This document shows positions 25,938 through 35,454 of a stretch of DNA of 64,000 nucleotides, one piece after another (within the stretch, counting starts at the first letter, position 1; every line of letters begins with the position of its first letter). The stretch is from Henriciella barbarensis (GTDB taxonomy: Bacteria > Pseudomonadota > Alphaproteobacteria > Caulobacterales > Hyphomonadaceae): contig NZ_QWGB01000005.1 of assembly GCF_003576345.1 (NCBI RefSeq), positions 310,001 through 374,000 on the forward strand. Direction: 5' to 3'. The notes under the pieces are model-generated. The model ran no database searches, was not told where the DNA came from, and saw only the letters and a program-made list of their open reading frames with translations. The translations under genes and the position numbers were made by a program.

Positions 25938-26384
25938 CTACGGCCCTGTCAGCCGTCGCTGGCCGGGCCGGGTGGACGTGTCGACTTTCTCGGTCCAGCC
26001 CATTGCAAGGTAGGCCTTCATCGCCAGAGCGTTCTGGTCATCGACATCGAGCGATAGAGGCGCACGGGCCAGATCACGCGCGACTTCCAGCAGGCCTGAC
26101 CCGACCCCGCAAAGGCGCCAGTCCTCTGCGACGAACAGATGCGGCACGTACGAACTTTTCCGCTTCAGAGTCAGAAAACCGATCACTCCGGCATGCGGCT
26201 CTTCGGCAACGATGCACCGCGATAGGCGAAGCGTCTGGCGAAGGCGGATGAGCTCATCGACAGGGCCACTGCGCCAGGGAAATGCATCAAGACAATCGAG
26301 AAAAAGCGTCTCCACGCTGACATTGTCAGCTCGTGCGTAAGGCCTGATCTTCCAGCCTGCACCCTGATGAAGCAAAAGTGCCAT
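25938..26384 (-). CDS. GNAT family N-acetyltransferase
   Basis: This protein of about 148 aa has the GNAT core: the N-terminal WKIRPYARADNVSVETLFLDCLDAFPW, strand 4/5 region with VPHLFVAEDWRLCGVGSGLL (acetyl-CoA P-loop-like VxxxxRxxGxGxxL) and LDVDDQNALAMKAYLAMGW. The start is taken at ATG 26384, which gives a normal-length GNAT; the longer in-frame extension looks non-coding. Substrate unknown. A short gap separates it from the convergent DUF2306 gene. Confidence 0.8.
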   Translation of the reverse strand: MALLLHQGAGWKIRPYARADNVSVETLFLDCLDAFPWRSGPVDELIRLRQTLRLSRCIVAEEPHAGVIGFLTLKRKSSYVPHLFVAEDWRLCGVGSGLLEVARDLARAPLSLDVDDQNALAMKAYLAMGWTEKVDTSTRPGQRRLTGP

Positions 26385-26540
26385 ACGTATAGTCTTATCG
26401 AGGCAAGCTTCCCCGCAAAGGACTTTATGACGTTTCCGTAACGCGGCGTGCTGCTTTCGGGGCCCGCCGATGCAAACGTGCCACAACTTGCCAAATGGCC
26501 GATCACTGCGAATAGTCTGCGCCACATGATGGAGGGATTT

Positions 26541-27059
26541 ATGAAATCAGCCTGTCTGATCGCCGCCGCAATTGTCTGCCTGCCCGCAAGTGCCGAAGTC
26601 GTCATGGCAACCGCTGACCATTACACGCTGCGCCATGAAGCTGTGTCGAAGCTGAGCGTCGAAGAGATATGGGAGCGCCTCATCCAGCCGGACACCTGGT
26701 GGCACCCGGACCACACCTATTCAGGCGATGCTGAACATCTCTGGCTCAACCCCAATGCGGGCGGACCGTGGATGGAGAGCTGGGAAGGCAATGTCGTGGA
26801 GCATGGCCGCGTTCTCTCAATTCTGGAAAACAGGATGCTCCGGCTGGATGCGCCCTTTGGTCCCTTGCAGGGATTGGGCGTGCAGGTCGTCTGGACGATT
26901 ACACTCGAAGCGGATGTAGAAAGTGGGAATACGAAAATCGTTTTCGATGAGGTGGCAAATGGTTCAAGCCAGAGTGACCTCGCGCAAATCGCCCCGGCCG
27001 TTGACATAGTCAAGCAACAGGCGATTGAACGCCTCGCTGACCCCTCCCTAACTGACTAG
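26541..27059 (+). CDS. exported SRPBCC domain protein
   Basis: This 172-aa protein has a signal peptide (MKSACLIAAAIVCLPASA) and a START/Bet v1-like SRPBCC domain, as suggested by WERLIQPDTWWHPDHTYSG, GGPWMESWEGN and GVQVVWTITLEAD. Such domains bind hydrophobic ligands; most are cytosolic, so a periplasmic one is less usual. GGAGGG precedes the ATG. Its stop codon overlaps that of the convergent kinase (shared CTAG). Confidence 0.8.
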   Translation: MKSACLIAAAIVCLPASAEVVMATADHYTLRHEAVSKLSVEEIWERLIQPDTWWHPDHTYSGDAEHLWLNPNAGGPWMESWEGNVVEHGRVLSILENRMLRLDAPFGPLQGLGVQVVWTITLEADVESGNTKIVFDEVANGSSQSDLAQIAPAVDIVKQQAIERLADPSLTD

Positions 27060-28090
27060 GCGACCGCAACAAAACGCAGGCGCAGACGCCGCCCGCCTTC
27101 ATCGGTGCGCAAGACAACGACGCCCGCCTGCCTCGCAAGCGTGTCAATCAGCTTATTGGTCTCAGCTGCATCGCCATCTACGGGAACATCCGCCCATTGG
27201 CCGTTGTCGGATAGCTGCAACCATGGTCCTTCCTCATCCTGCCCGACCAATAGTTCAATCCGTCCGTCGCCCGCCCCATCACTGGGGGCGAAGATACGAG
27301 TCATCGTTTCGTGAATAATGAGAGCCAGCGGCGTGACCTGCGGCACAGAAACAGCAAACCCTCCATCCAGTGACAGATCTATTTCGAGTTCAGTGGGAAG
27401 GGTCTCCGCTATCTGGCTCGCCAGTTTCTTCGCCAGATCCGCGATATCAACGCCGGTCTCACCGCTTTGATAAGTCAGGTCGAGACCTGCCGACATGGCA
27501 CGAAGCCGCCCGATGGCATGCTCTACAAATCTTCTTACTTCGATATTTGACGTCAGCCGGGCGGCGCGGCGCAACAGGGATATCTGTAACTGGAGGTTAT
27601 TGTTCACCCGGTGGTGAAGTTCCTTCGTCAGCAGCCGATTGATCTCCAGCGCCGCCTCCGCCGAGTGCTGGGCTGCACGGCGGGCACGCACTTCGCTATC
27701 CAGCTCAGCGACCTTGAGGCTCAATGCGGCAAAGTTGTTGCGGTCATCCGTTCTGAAGCGAAGTACGAAACAGACCCCATGATCTGAGCGGCGCAGGCGT
27801 TTCCCGACACCCCTCAGGCGAAGCCCTTCACCGGTCTCATCTTTGAGGAGCAGGTTAAAGGGCTGCGGATCGGCACTTCTGCGCAAATGGGTAAGGAGGA
27901 CGCCGAGCGCGTTGTCCCCTTCTTTCAGAAGAGGGCTGAGGCGCTGGCCAGGCTTTGCCTGCTCTGTGATGCGGTGCATAGAGCGGTTGCTGGCGTGGAT
28001 CTCTCCATCTTCGCCTATCAGCATCAGCGCTTCTTTGGAAACGTCGAAGATATCCATCCAGTTCGAGAAAGGCGAAGGATCAGCCACCAA
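27056..28090 (-). CDS. PAS-HisKA_2 kinase with degenerate ATP-binding domain
   Basis: This 344-aa cytosolic protein has a PAS-like N-terminus (residues 10-112), a short coiled linker (120-150), a HisKA_2 dimerisation helix with [13 protein letters not shown] (likely phospho-His160) and a C-terminal HATPase-like region. The N box reads [10 protein letters not shown] where ELxxNAxKHA is expected, so the Mg-binding Asn is lost; the D of DNGQW remains, but the glycine-rich G2 box is absent. It may be a phosphotransferase (like ChpT) or pseudokinase rather than an active kinase. Start TTG at 28090 (GTG next) lies within the end of the MetOD1 gene, so the two are coupled. Confidence 0.8.
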   Translation of the reverse strand: MVADPSPFSNWMDIFDVSKEALMLIGEDGEIHASNRSMHRITEQAKPGQRLSPLLKEGDNALGVLLTHLRRSADPQPFNLLLKDETGEGLRLRGVGKRLRRSDHGVCFVLRFRTDDRNNFAALSLKVAELDSEVRARRAAQHSAEAALEINRLLTKELHHRVNNNLQLQISLLRRAARLTSNIEVRRFVEHAIGRLRAMSAGLDLTYQSGETGVDIADLAKKLASQIAETLPTELEIDLSLDGGFAVSVPQVTPLALIIHETMTRIFAPSDGAGDGRIELLVGQDEEGPWLQLSDNGQWADVPVDGDAAETNKLIDTLARQAGVVVLRTDEGGRRLRLRFVAVA

Positions 28091-28601
28091 AATATTCCCG
28101 CCCTTCAGGTGCTTCGTCAGGCTGCACGAGATTTACGACAACGCGGCACCCCTTGTCGCCGCGCGCGATGGCTTTCTCGATCACCACATTGGCATAGCCG
28201 AGATTATCAGCCGCAATTGTCCCGAACACGTTCGATGTCATCATGCAGAGAGAAGGACGTCCTTCCACATATTCGCCAAACGGGCAGGCATTATTGCCGA
28301 GGACAATCTTCGTGTCGTCCGCTTCGATAATGTAGAAATCGCCTTCGATACGGCGTTTGAGATCGACGAGGACCTCGCCAATTTCCTCGCGGCTAAGATT
28401 CTGAACGTTGATCTCTTTCTTGTAAGCCTGGTTGATCTGGCTTCCGATCGCGCCGCCGACAACAGAGATGTAGCCTGAGGCGTCGTCCAGACCAACCACA
28501 GCCTCTAGCGTTCCTGCCAGCTCACGCAGGAGCGAGCGCAGGAAGATGTCACGGTCGAGTCCGACCTCAGCCTTCTCAACAGAATTCTCAGTGTCCGCCA
28601 T
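28080..28601 (-). CDS. MetOD1-domain sensor protein
   Basis: This 173-aa protein matches the methanogen output domain 1 (MetOD1) family: [76 protein letters not shown] and GCRVVVNL. Three cysteines fall in conserved blocks (ACPFG, SLCMM, GCRVV) and could bind a metal, cluster or heme; this is inference. It lacks a membrane segment. It precedes and overlaps the degenerate HisKA_2 gene by 11 bases, so it is likely its sensory partner. Confidence 0.82.
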   Translation of the reverse strand: MADTENSVEKAEVGLDRDIFLRSLLRELAGTLEAVVGLDDASGYISVVGGAIGSQINQAYKKEINVQNLSREEIGEVLVDLKRRIEGDFYIIEADDTKIVLGNNACPFGEYVEGRPSLCMMTSNVFGTIAADNLGYANVVIEKAIARGDKGCRVVVNLVQPDEAPEGREYFGG

Positions 28602-28662
28602 AGCCTCACCCCTTCGTCATGGTGAATAACCTATGTTAGCAGCATTTGGTTCTATGCCCACT

Positions 28663-28685
28663 GCAGTAATCTTTACGATTACTGC
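28663..28685. promoter_or_regulatory. 9-bp perfect inverted repeat between divergent genes
   Basis: GCAGTAATC (28663-28671) and GATTACTGC (28677-28685) with a 5-base spacer lie 62 bases upstream of the MetOD1 start and about 150 bases upstream of the acidic lipoprotein gene. There is no T tract after either arm, which argues for an operator rather than a terminator. Confidence 0.45.
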
Positions 28686-28831
28686 GCCTCAGCCAGCACC
28701 GTCATTCCTCACACACCAGTGCTTAATGAAGGAGCTGGTGAGCGTGTAATGAAAATTTTTCGGCCAAACCTCCTTGCGCAAATCAATTTTTCGTCACATC
28801 GCTCAAGTCCCACTGATGAAAGGGTCCGGAA

Positions 28832-29155
28832 ATGAAAAAACTTTTTTATGTTGCAGCTGCTGGCGCGCTTGCCGCTGTCCTTGCTGGTTGCGAAGGCGAC
28901 ACAACCGAAGTCGAAATCGAAACCCCACCGGCTGAAGAAGAAGTCGTGGTCGAGGAAGACACGGTCGGCGAAGACCTCGAGGAAGCTGCAGACGAAGTTG
29001 CTGCCGAAGCCGAAGAGCTCGCTGAAGACACTGAAGCGGCTGTCGATGAAGCCATGACCGACACCGATGATGACGGTATCGCTGACGAAGTCGACACCGA
29101 TGATGACGGCGACGGCGTCGCAGACAGCGAAGATCCAGACTTCGAAGACGACTAA
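28832..29155 (+). CDS. acidic calcium-binding-like lipoprotein
   Basis: This 107-aa protein has a lipobox (LAGC, Cys20) and an extremely acidic body built of AEE/EDTE repeats. The C-terminus has TSP3-like Ca2+-binding repeats, D-T-D-D-D-G-I-A-D and D-T-D-D-D-G-D-G-V-A-D. It is likely anchored to a membrane with a natively extended, calcium-responsive tail. The mature body has few or no positive charges. A strong terminator follows, so it is a single-gene transcript. Confidence 0.88.
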   Translation: MKKLFYVAAAGALAAVLAGCEGDTTEVEIETPPAEEEVVVEEDTVGEDLEEAADEVAAEAEELAEDTEAAVDEAMTDTDDDGIADEVDTDDDGDGVADSEDPDFEDD

Positions 29156-29213
29156 GCTTGAAACTGCCCTGCACGTGCAAGGCACGGGGCAAACTCAATC
29201 CAGCATGAAAAAC

Positions 29214-29246
29214 AAAACCGGGCGGAGTTATCCGCCCGGTTTTTTG
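29214..29246 (+). terminator. rho-independent terminator of the acidic lipoprotein
   Basis: The stem AACCGGGCGGA / TCCGCCCGGTT with a 4-base loop is followed by a T run. Its stem is 11 bp and GC-rich. Confidence 0.9.
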
Positions 29247-29309
29247 TATTGTCCCATCCGGCTCAGCCTGGAACCCAGGTTTACGAGCAGGTGCCCGGGC
29301 TTTGAGAGA

Positions 29310-29858
29310 TCAACCTGCGACTGCTGGCTGGTGCTGGCGCGGCTTATTCGTGCCGAAATAGGTTAGAATGGCCGCGCCTATACTCATGACAGACAGGGCG
29401 CGCTCCACCATTTTCAGCGTGAGGTCGAAATCAAACTTTTCTGCAACGCCAACGAAGGCTCCAGCGATTGACTGGCTCACGAATAGTTCGGCGCTTTCAA
29501 ACAGGTTCAGCAATCTGGAGCTCCCGGCGAAATCCACACCCGGAATGAATGCATACAGCTTGTAGCCGAGGACCGGAGCATAGGCCGACAAAGCCATGAG
29601 AATTCCGGCAAAGGCGATACCAAGAGCAACCGCCCAATGTCGAGTGATCAACGCGCCGACAATGATGACCGCGTAAACGGCCAGGATTATTCCGATTACA
29701 GAGAAATAAATGGAGAGCTGGACATCAATGACGTCCGCCAGCGGCACCTTCCAGAGTGCATTCGCAAAAACCGCTGCAGATATCGCAATGAAGAAGTTGG
29801 AAACCCACAACCGAGCGAAAATTTTGAACAGCGCTCCTAACGGCTTCTCGGAATCCAT
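29310..29858 (-). CDS. membrane protein of unknown function
   Basis: This 182-aa protein has four or five hydrophobic helices (about residues 15-38, 48-70, 73-95, 100-110 and 155-170). No motif is recognisable. It is on the minus strand downstream of typA, about 115 bases from the typA stop, and may be transcribed alone. The ATG lacks a strong ribosome binding site. Confidence 0.65.
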   Translation of the reverse strand: MDSEKPLGALFKIFARLWVSNFFIAISAAVFANALWKVPLADVIDVQLSIYFSVIGIILAVYAVIIVGALITRHWAVALGIAFAGILMALSAYAPVLGYKLYAFIPGVDFAGSSRLLNLFESAELFVSQSIAGAFVGVAEKFDFDLTLKMVERALSVMSIGAAILTYFGTNKPRQHQPAVAG

Positions 29859-29974
29859 CCCACACCCCCCCCAAGTTCAACCCTTCATGATCTTTAACAC
29901 GTGGTTAAGATATGAAAAGCCGGACTGGGGATTAGAGAAGGGATTCAGGCCATCTTGCTGAATGCCTGAACGGT

Positions 29975-31804
29975 CTACGCGCCAGCCGCCTTGGCCGCTT
30001 TCTTGCGCTCGTGTGGATCAAGGTGGATCTTGCGCAGGCGGATGGACTGCGGCGTCACTTCGACCAGCTCATCGTCTGCGATATAGGCCAGCGACCGTTC
30101 CAACGTCATCTGAAGCGGCGGGGTCAAGCGAACCGCTTCGTCAGTGCCCGAAGCACGGACGTTGGTCAGCTTCTTGCCCTTCATGACATTGACCTCAAGG
30201 TCATTGTCGCGCGTGTGCTCACCGATGATCATGCCCTGATAGACCTTGTCGCCAGGGTGGATCATCATTGGTCCGCGATCTTCGAGGTTGAAGAGGGCGA
30301 ATGCCACCGCTTCGCCCTGCTCCATCGAGACGAGAACGCCGGTGTGACGGCCTTTGATCGCGCCCTTGTACGGCGCGTATTCAAGGAAGACGCGGTTCAT
30401 GATGGCGGTGCCGCGCGTGTCGGAGAGAAGTTCGCCCTGATAACCGATCAGGCCACGCGTCGGTGCGTGGAAGACAAGCCGCGTGCGCCCGGCGCCTGAT
30501 GGTTTCATCTCCATCATGTCGGCTTTGCGCTCCTGCAGCTTCTGCACGATGATGCCAGTGTGCTCATCATCCACATCGATGACGACTTCTTCGATCGGCT
30601 CGAGCTTTTCGCCCGTGTCCGGATCTTCCTTCATCACGACTTTCGGACGCATCACGCCAAGTTCAAAGCCTTCCCGGCGCATCGTCTCGATCAGGACGGC
30701 CAGCTGGAGTTCGCCCCGGCCAGAAACGGTAAAGGCTTCGGCTTCGGTAGAGCGTTCCACCTGCAACGCCACGTTACCTTCAGCCTCTTTGACCAAGCGG
30801 TCCCAGATGAGGCGGGACGTCACTTTCTTGCCTTCCGTGCCAGCCAGCGGGCTGTCATTGACGCGGAAGGTCATGGACAGCGTTGGCGGGTCGATCGGCT
30901 GGGCCTGAATAGGCTCGCTAATCGACGGGTCGACAAAGGTATCAGCCACGTTCGCCTTGGTGAGGCCAGACAGCGAAACGATATCGCCGGCAACGCCTTC
31001 TTCAATCGGCTCCCGGCCCAGGCCGCGGAATGCGAGAACCTTGGAGACGCGGCCCTGCTCCACCAGCTCACCATCACGCGACAGGACCTTTACGGTCTGG
31101 TTCGGCTTGATGGTACCGGACGTGATACGGCCGGTCAGGATACGGCCAAGGAAGTTGTCGGACGAGATCGTCGTCGCAAGCATCCGGAACGGGCCTTCCT
31201 CAGTCCGCGGCTCTGGCACGTGTTTTGTGACGAGATCGAACAGCGCGGACATGTCGGTTGCCGGCTTTTCGTGGTCGAGGCTCATCCAGCCATTTTTCGC
31301 CGAACCATAGAGGATCGGGAAGTCGAGTTGATCGTCATCTGCGCCGAGGTCGGCGAAGAGGTCGAAGACTTCGTTGATGACATAGTCCGGACGGCTGTCT
31401 GGCTTGTCGATCTTGTTGACCGCGACGATCGGGCGAAGACCGACTTTCAGCGCCTTGGACACCACGAACTTGGTCTGCGGCATTGGGCCTTCAGCGGCGT
31501 CCACCAGCACGATTGCGCCGTCCACCATGTTCAGGATACGCTCGACTTCACCGCCGAAATCGGCGTGGCCGGGCGTGTCGACGATGTTGACGCGCGTATC
31601 GCCCCAGACGACCGACGTCGTCTTGGCGAGGATGGTGATGCCGCGCTCGCGCTCCAGGTCGTTGGAGTCCATCATCCGGTCGGCAGTCTCTTCATTCTCG
31701 CGGAAGGTGCCGGACTGTTTGAGAAGGCAGTCGACCAGCGTGGTCTTGCCGTGGTCAACGTGGGCGATGATCGCAATGTTGCGAAGCGAAGTAGGCTCGG
31801 TCAT
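29975..31804 (-). CDS. typA: ribosome-associated GTPase TypA/BipA
   Basis: This 609-aa translational GTPase has the G1 loop [10 protein letters not shown] (residues 13-22), RERGIT in the switch I region, G3 [13 protein letters not shown]4 NKIDKPD and the C-terminal EF-G-like domains with [21 protein letters not shown]. BipA binds the ribosome and supports assembly and growth at low temperature and under stress. Length and all G motifs are normal. A very long frame on the opposite strand is an antisense shadow. Confidence 0.97.
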   Translation of the reverse strand: MTEPTSLRNIAIIAHVDHGKTTLVDCLLKQSGTFRENEETADRMMDSNDLERERGITILAKTTSVVWGDTRVNIVDTPGHADFGGEVERILNMVDGAIVLVDAAEGPMPQTKFVVSKALKVGLRPIVAVNKIDKPDSRPDYVINEVFDLFADLGADDDQLDFPILYGSAKNGWMSLDHEKPATDMSALFDLVTKHVPEPRTEEGPFRMLATTISSDNFLGRILTGRITSGTIKPNQTVKVLSRDGELVEQGRVSKVLAFRGLGREPIEEGVAGDIVSLSGLTKANVADTFVDPSISEPIQAQPIDPPTLSMTFRVNDSPLAGTEGKKVTSRLIWDRLVKEAEGNVALQVERSTEAEAFTVSGRGELQLAVLIETMRREGFELGVMRPKVVMKEDPDTGEKLEPIEEVVIDVDDEHTGIIVQKLQERKADMMEMKPSGAGRTRLVFHAPTRGLIGYQGELLSDTRGTAIMNRVFLEYAPYKGAIKGRHTGVLVSMEQGEAVAFALFNLEDRGPMMIHPGDKVYQGMIIGEHTRDNDLEVNVMKGKKLTNVRASGTDEAVRLTPPLQMTLERSLAYIADDELVEVTPQSIRLRKIHLDPHERKKAAKAAGA

Positions 31805-31893
31805 GGGAGGATAAGGCTTTCAAGTCTTGTATGGGGCGCGCTTTACACGCCTTGGCCCATAAAAGCGAGTGCCTGCCCACAGGCAGCGCGGTC

Positions 31894-33567
31894 TCAGAGC
31901 GCGGGCAGGCCCGGAAGCGCGCGAACGACCGCCAGTGCTGGAAGGTTGGTCATCCATTCGCCGCAGGAGATGGGTGCCAGCACATCGCCATTCAGCTGGC
32001 CGAGCACAATGGCTTCACCGGCGCTGCACGCGCGCCTTATTTCGGCGTAGGCCTCCCCGGGTGCGCCGATCAGGTCGACACCATTGAGATACCTCAGCTC
32101 CGGGTTTTCAGGCAGCTTTCCGCCGCAATGGGCGCTGATATTGGTCCAGTAATGGTCTTCGCGCTCATACAGGCTGATCTGGTTCTGGCAGATATCGCGC
32201 TGAAGCGCGCCAAGCGCTGCAGCCGCGAGGTAGCCCTCTTCCGTATGCTGGGCCGTCGGTTCCAGCAGATCCACGAAGATGCCGATCTCCGATAGGCCCT
32301 TCAGGAACGACGCCCATTCGCCTGCGTCCATCGCATTCTCGAAGATGTCCATCCTGTCCGCAAAGTCATCACCGCCTGCTGCGGTCGCGGCCGCCTTGAA
32401 CCGGGCGGAATCGAACATACGGTCATCATCGGCGCGTTCAAACACGTCTTTCCAGATCGCGAGAATGTCGCCGTTCTCGTTTTTGAGCGAGGCAGCTTCG
32501 GCAATGAGCTGGACCAGAGTGCCGCAATCATACGGTGCGCGCCCTCGGCTGCCATATCGTGTCGCGATCAGCGGACGCCGCACCAGCGCCAGCTGGCACT
32601 GGTTTATCTTCTCTTCGAGATCCGCGCGTAGCTGGTCGGCATCCATTCCTGCTCGCTTGGAGATGTATTCTGCCGCCCCTTCATGCAGCCATGACTGTTC
32701 GGCATTCTCGCGCGAGCTGTAGAGTTGGCCGATCCAGACGTGCACCGCCTCATGCAGGGCGAGCGCCGTCATACGTCTCATGAAGTCCTCGTCCGAGCGG
32801 TCCACCTCGAAGCCGCGAACATGCAGCGTGATGAACCGGCCAAGCGCACTCCCCTTGAAGCTTGCGCGCTCATCTTCACGAAAACTCATGACCAGAACGG
32901 GAGGCGCCTCTGGCGGCATTTCAAAACGTTCGGTCAGGGTTTGGCTCATCGCGTCGATGTCAGTGGCGAATTTCGCGCGCATCCAGTCTGGAATATCCGG
33001 GCCTGCGATTATCGTCGCATGGTCTTCTGCAATAAGGTGTTTCGGGCCAAGATAGACGAAGCCGCCAGTCGTTGCGGAGACCGTTTCACCGCCCGGAACA
33101 CGTTTATCATCGGCGAGGAACACCTCGCCTTCAAGATCTACAATGGCGGCGATGACCGTCTGATACCCTGCTAGGGAAAGCCCTTCTGTCAGGATAGTCC
33201 ATCCCCTTTCACCAATCCGGAGAACGGCGACATGTCTGCGATCGTAGATTTTGTCGGACGGGCTCAAATGCAGCTCAAAACTGTCAAATGGCGCACCGTC
33301 CTCGCGGGCGAGGATATTGCCGTCAAAGAACCAGCCATTCCCTTGAGGTATCCAGAGCCGTTGGCGTTCGTCTGGCTCGACCCACCCTTCGAACCTCACG
33401 CTTTCGGTAGGGGCTGACAGTGTCCACCGCGCGGCCAAGGTATTCTCGTTTCGCGTCAGACCTACATCAGCACGAGCGCTTGCATCCTGACCCTCCGCGC
33501 CCCCGCCGCCTGTTCCGGACACGACGTAAACGGCAAACAATACGAGCAAGTATCTGAGCAGCGTCAT
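31894..33567 (-). CDS. exported zinc metalloprotease-like protein (gluzincin)
   Basis: This 557-aa protein has a signal peptide at the start, a beta-rich N-terminal half and a metallopeptidase core with HEAVH (His272, Glu273, His276) and a downstream LHEGAAEY (Glu296 as probable third zinc ligand). This matches the gluzincin layout HExxH...E with a spacing similar to that of M1 and M61 enzymes. Cysteines in the C-terminal third (CQLAL, YDCGT, CQNQI, AHCGG, RACSAG, SCGEW) may form disulfides. It is transcribed in the same direction as typA, 89 bases upstream of it, but there is no reason to link their functions. Confidence 0.8.
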   Translation of the reverse strand: MTLLRYLLVLFAVYVVSGTGGGGAEGQDASARADVGLTRNENTLAARWTLSAPTESVRFEGWVEPDERQRLWIPQGNGWFFDGNILAREDGAPFDSFELHLSPSDKIYDRRHVAVLRIGERGWTILTEGLSLAGYQTVIAAIVDLEGEVFLADDKRVPGGETVSATTGGFVYLGPKHLIAEDHATIIAGPDIPDWMRAKFATDIDAMSQTLTERFEMPPEAPPVLVMSFREDERASFKGSALGRFITLHVRGFEVDRSDEDFMRRMTALALHEAVHVWIGQLYSSRENAEQSWLHEGAAEYISKRAGMDADQLRADLEEKINQCQLALVRRPLIATRYGSRGRAPYDCGTLVQLIAEAASLKNENGDILAIWKDVFERADDDRMFDSARFKAAATAAGGDDFADRMDIFENAMDAGEWASFLKGLSEIGIFVDLLEPTAQHTEEGYLAAAALGALQRDICQNQISLYEREDHYWTNISAHCGGKLPENPELRYLNGVDLIGAPGEAYAEIRRACSAGEAIVLGQLNGDVLAPISCGEWMTNLPALAVVRALPGLPAL

Positions 33568-33669
33568 CTCAAACTTCTGGCCGAGTCCTCTGTTCCTGCC
33601 AAGGCGCGGAACGTCTCTTTATACCCACCGTTGGTTTGACATCCCCTACCATCACCGGAAGATGTCGCC

Positions 33670-34119
33670 ATGACTTATATCGAGAAGCACCTTGACGAGG
33701 GTGAGTCCATCGTTCGGGTCGGGCGGTTTCACTGGTTGTGGTATGCGCGCGCCTGGGCCGCCCTGATCCTCTTTGGCTGGCTGATCGTCGGCCTCATCTA
33801 TTTCATCTATGAGATGATCCGACTGATAACGACTGAATTCGCCGTGACCGACAGGCGTCTCGTCAAGAAGACGGGGTTCATCGCCGCAAATGTTGATCAG
33901 ATGTCGCTGGAAGCGATTGAGGGCGCCAGCATGAGACAGGGCATCATCGGCCGCATATTCGGTTTTGGCAATCTCGACATTGAAGGACGCGGCGAAGGCG
34001 AGGTCGACTTTCCGATCATGGCCGCGCCGGCGACATTCCTGAAAGCTGTCAACGAAGCAAGAAGTGCTGCGGACCGCGCCGCCGTTGACCGGCTCGCAGA
34101 CGATCTCGGGCGCCGATAG
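33670..34119 (+). CDS. PH domain-containing membrane protein
   Basis: This 149-aa protein has two adjacent membrane helices (residues 24-47) between a short N-terminus and a bacterial PH-like (bPH) domain with EFAVTDRRLVKKTGFI and a following VDQMSLEAIEGASMRQGIIGRIFGFGNLDI. The domain pattern is the YdbT/YdbS type. Function unknown. A candidate site upstream is weak. It is divergent from the metalloprotease gene. Confidence 0.88.
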   Translation: MTYIEKHLDEGESIVRVGRFHWLWYARAWAALILFGWLIVGLIYFIYEMIRLITTEFAVTDRRLVKKTGFIAANVDQMSLEAIEGASMRQGIIGRIFGFGNLDIEGRGEGEVDFPIMAAPATFLKAVNEARSAADRAAVDRLADDLGRR

Positions 34120-34244
34120 GCCTGATCTGCCCCTGCGGCATTTAAACATGCCCAAACAGGGAACGACGGAATGCTCGCTTCGTTGTTGAGGCGCGCAGCC
34201 AAGAAAGCTGCAGAAATAGAATCAAGGAATTCAGGAGATAGAAT

Positions 34245-34820
34245 ATGTCCAAGAGAGCAGAAGGAAAAACGGTTGCCATCCTCGCCGCTGACGGCTTCGA
34301 GGAAGTGGAACTGACCTCCCCGAAAGAAGCGCTTGAAAATGCAGGCGCAAGCACCGTTATCGTTTCGCTTGAGAGCGGAGAAATCCAGGCGAACCAGCAC
34401 CGCGACAAGGGTATCATGGTCGGCGTCGACAAGACGTTGGACGATGTGAAGGCCGACGACTTCGATGCCCTTCTGATCCCAGGCGGTCTGTTCAACCCGG
34501 ACACGCTGCGTCAGAACCAGAAGGCACTCGACTTCACGTCGAAGTTCTTTGCGCAGGCCAAGCCAGTCTTTTCGATCTGTCATGGCCCACAAGTGCTCAT
34601 TTCGGCAGGTCTCGTCGAAGGCCGTGAAATGACCGGCTTTGCCGCGATCCAACAGGATCTCAAGAATGCTGGCGCCGTCGTGCGTGACGAGAAAGTCGTT
34701 GTCGACAAGGGCCTCGTGACATCCCGCAACCCCGATGATCTTCCTGCGTTCAACGACAAGATCGTGGAAGAGCTTTGCGAAGTTAAGCACGAAGCTCAAA
34801 AGCAATCGGTCGAAGCGTAA
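34245..34820 (+). CDS. PfpI/DJ-1 family protein (type 1 glutamine amidotransferase-like)
   Basis: This 191-aa protein belongs to the PfpI branch of the DJ-1 superfamily. The nucleophile elbow is SICHGPQ (Cys112) with Glu19 or Glu20 in DGFEEVEL as acid. Bacterial members act as deglycases or stress proteases. AGGAG precedes the ATG and a strong terminator follows, so it is monocistronic. Confidence 0.93.
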   Translation: MSKRAEGKTVAILAADGFEEVELTSPKEALENAGASTVIVSLESGEIQANQHRDKGIMVGVDKTLDDVKADDFDALLIPGGLFNPDTLRQNQKALDFTSKFFAQAKPVFSICHGPQVLISAGLVEGREMTGFAAIQQDLKNAGAVVRDEKVVVDKGLVTSRNPDDLPAFNDKIVEELCEVKHEAQKQSVEA

Positions 34821-34846
34821 ACATCCCCTCGCATTTTGACCGGACT

Positions 34847-34878
34847 AAGCGCTCCCCGTTTCGGGGGGCGCTTTTTTT
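34847..34878 (+). terminator. rho-independent terminator of the PfpI gene
   Basis: The stem AGCGCTCCCCG / CGGGGGGCGCT (one mismatch/GU) with a 3-base loop is followed by seven T residues, 27 bases after the stop. Confidence 0.9.
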
Positions 34879-34907
34879 CACTTGTGATGCAGACATCTGA
34901 CTTTGAG

Positions 34908-35342
34908 CTAGCTTTGCTTGGTCAAATCCTTCTTCACTGCATCCTGCCATACAGAATAGATGAAGGTCGCCGACCAGGTCAGGATCATGAACCCGCCCAA
35001 GGACTGCATCATCGAAATCAATCGGATCGCCCCCTCTGCCTTCATTTGCGTATATCCAAGTGTGACGAAATTAATGCCGGAAAAATAGATCAGGTCTTCC
35101 CAGCTGCCTGAGAAACTGCCGCTCAGGACGCCGAACCACCCCATATCGATGATCCAGGCATAAAAACCTGCACAGATGAGGATCTCGACCGTGTGGAGCA
35201 CAAGCAGCCCTAGAAAGGCGATGAGTGCCCCCGAATGAGTCCGGTCATCCAGACGCGGGGTAATTGCGCGAACACCGAGAATACCGAAGTGGTGCGCTGT
35301 CCCTAAACAAGCGACCAGCAGAAACCCTGTAAGTAATGCCAT
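34908..35342 (-). CDS. two-pore-helix potassium channel-like protein
   Basis: This 144-aa protein has three membrane helices with a pore loop; the selectivity-filter-like segment NFVTLGYTQM (Thr94-Leu-Gly-Tyr97) lies between the second and third and resembles the Ion_trans_2 TVGYGD motif with Leu for Val and Thr for Gly. It has no RCK or cyclic nucleotide domain, so it may be gated by other means or simply leak K+. It is divergent from the sdpR operon. Confidence 0.8.
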   Translation of the reverse strand: MALLTGFLLVACLGTAHHFGILGVRAITPRLDDRTHSGALIAFLGLLVLHTVEILICAGFYAWIIDMGWFGVLSGSFSGSWEDLIYFSGINFVTLGYTQMKAEGAIRLISMMQSLGGFMILTWSATFIYSVWQDAVKKDLTKQS

Positions 35343-35410
35343 TCACAAATCCACGAAATTTGAGGTGTCGAGCCCACTATCGGCATAAACTGGCCATTCG
35401 CCAAGAGAGA

Positions 35411-35450
35411 TAATTAGCTTGACCGCTAATTAGCATTATTGTTAATTAGC
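35411..35450 (+). promoter_or_regulatory. three operator repeats over the sdpR promoter
   Basis: TAATTAGC occurs at 35411, 35427 and 35443, exactly 16 bases apart. The middle copy sits in the palindrome GCTAATTAGC (35425-35434) and the third in GTTAATTAGC. They overlap a likely promoter: -35 TTGACC (35419-35424), 17-base spacer, -10 TTAATT (35442-35447). Predicted transcription starts near 35454, at or next to the ATG at 35455, and no Shine-Dalgarno sequence is present, which implies a leaderless mRNA. Confidence 0.7.
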
Positions 35451-35454
35451 ATTT

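Noticed and set aside
30560-32050. A 496-codon open frame on the plus strand
   Set aside because: It is antisense to typA and to the adjacent metalloprotease end; typA has all GTPase motifs in the other strand and the frame has no recognisable product.
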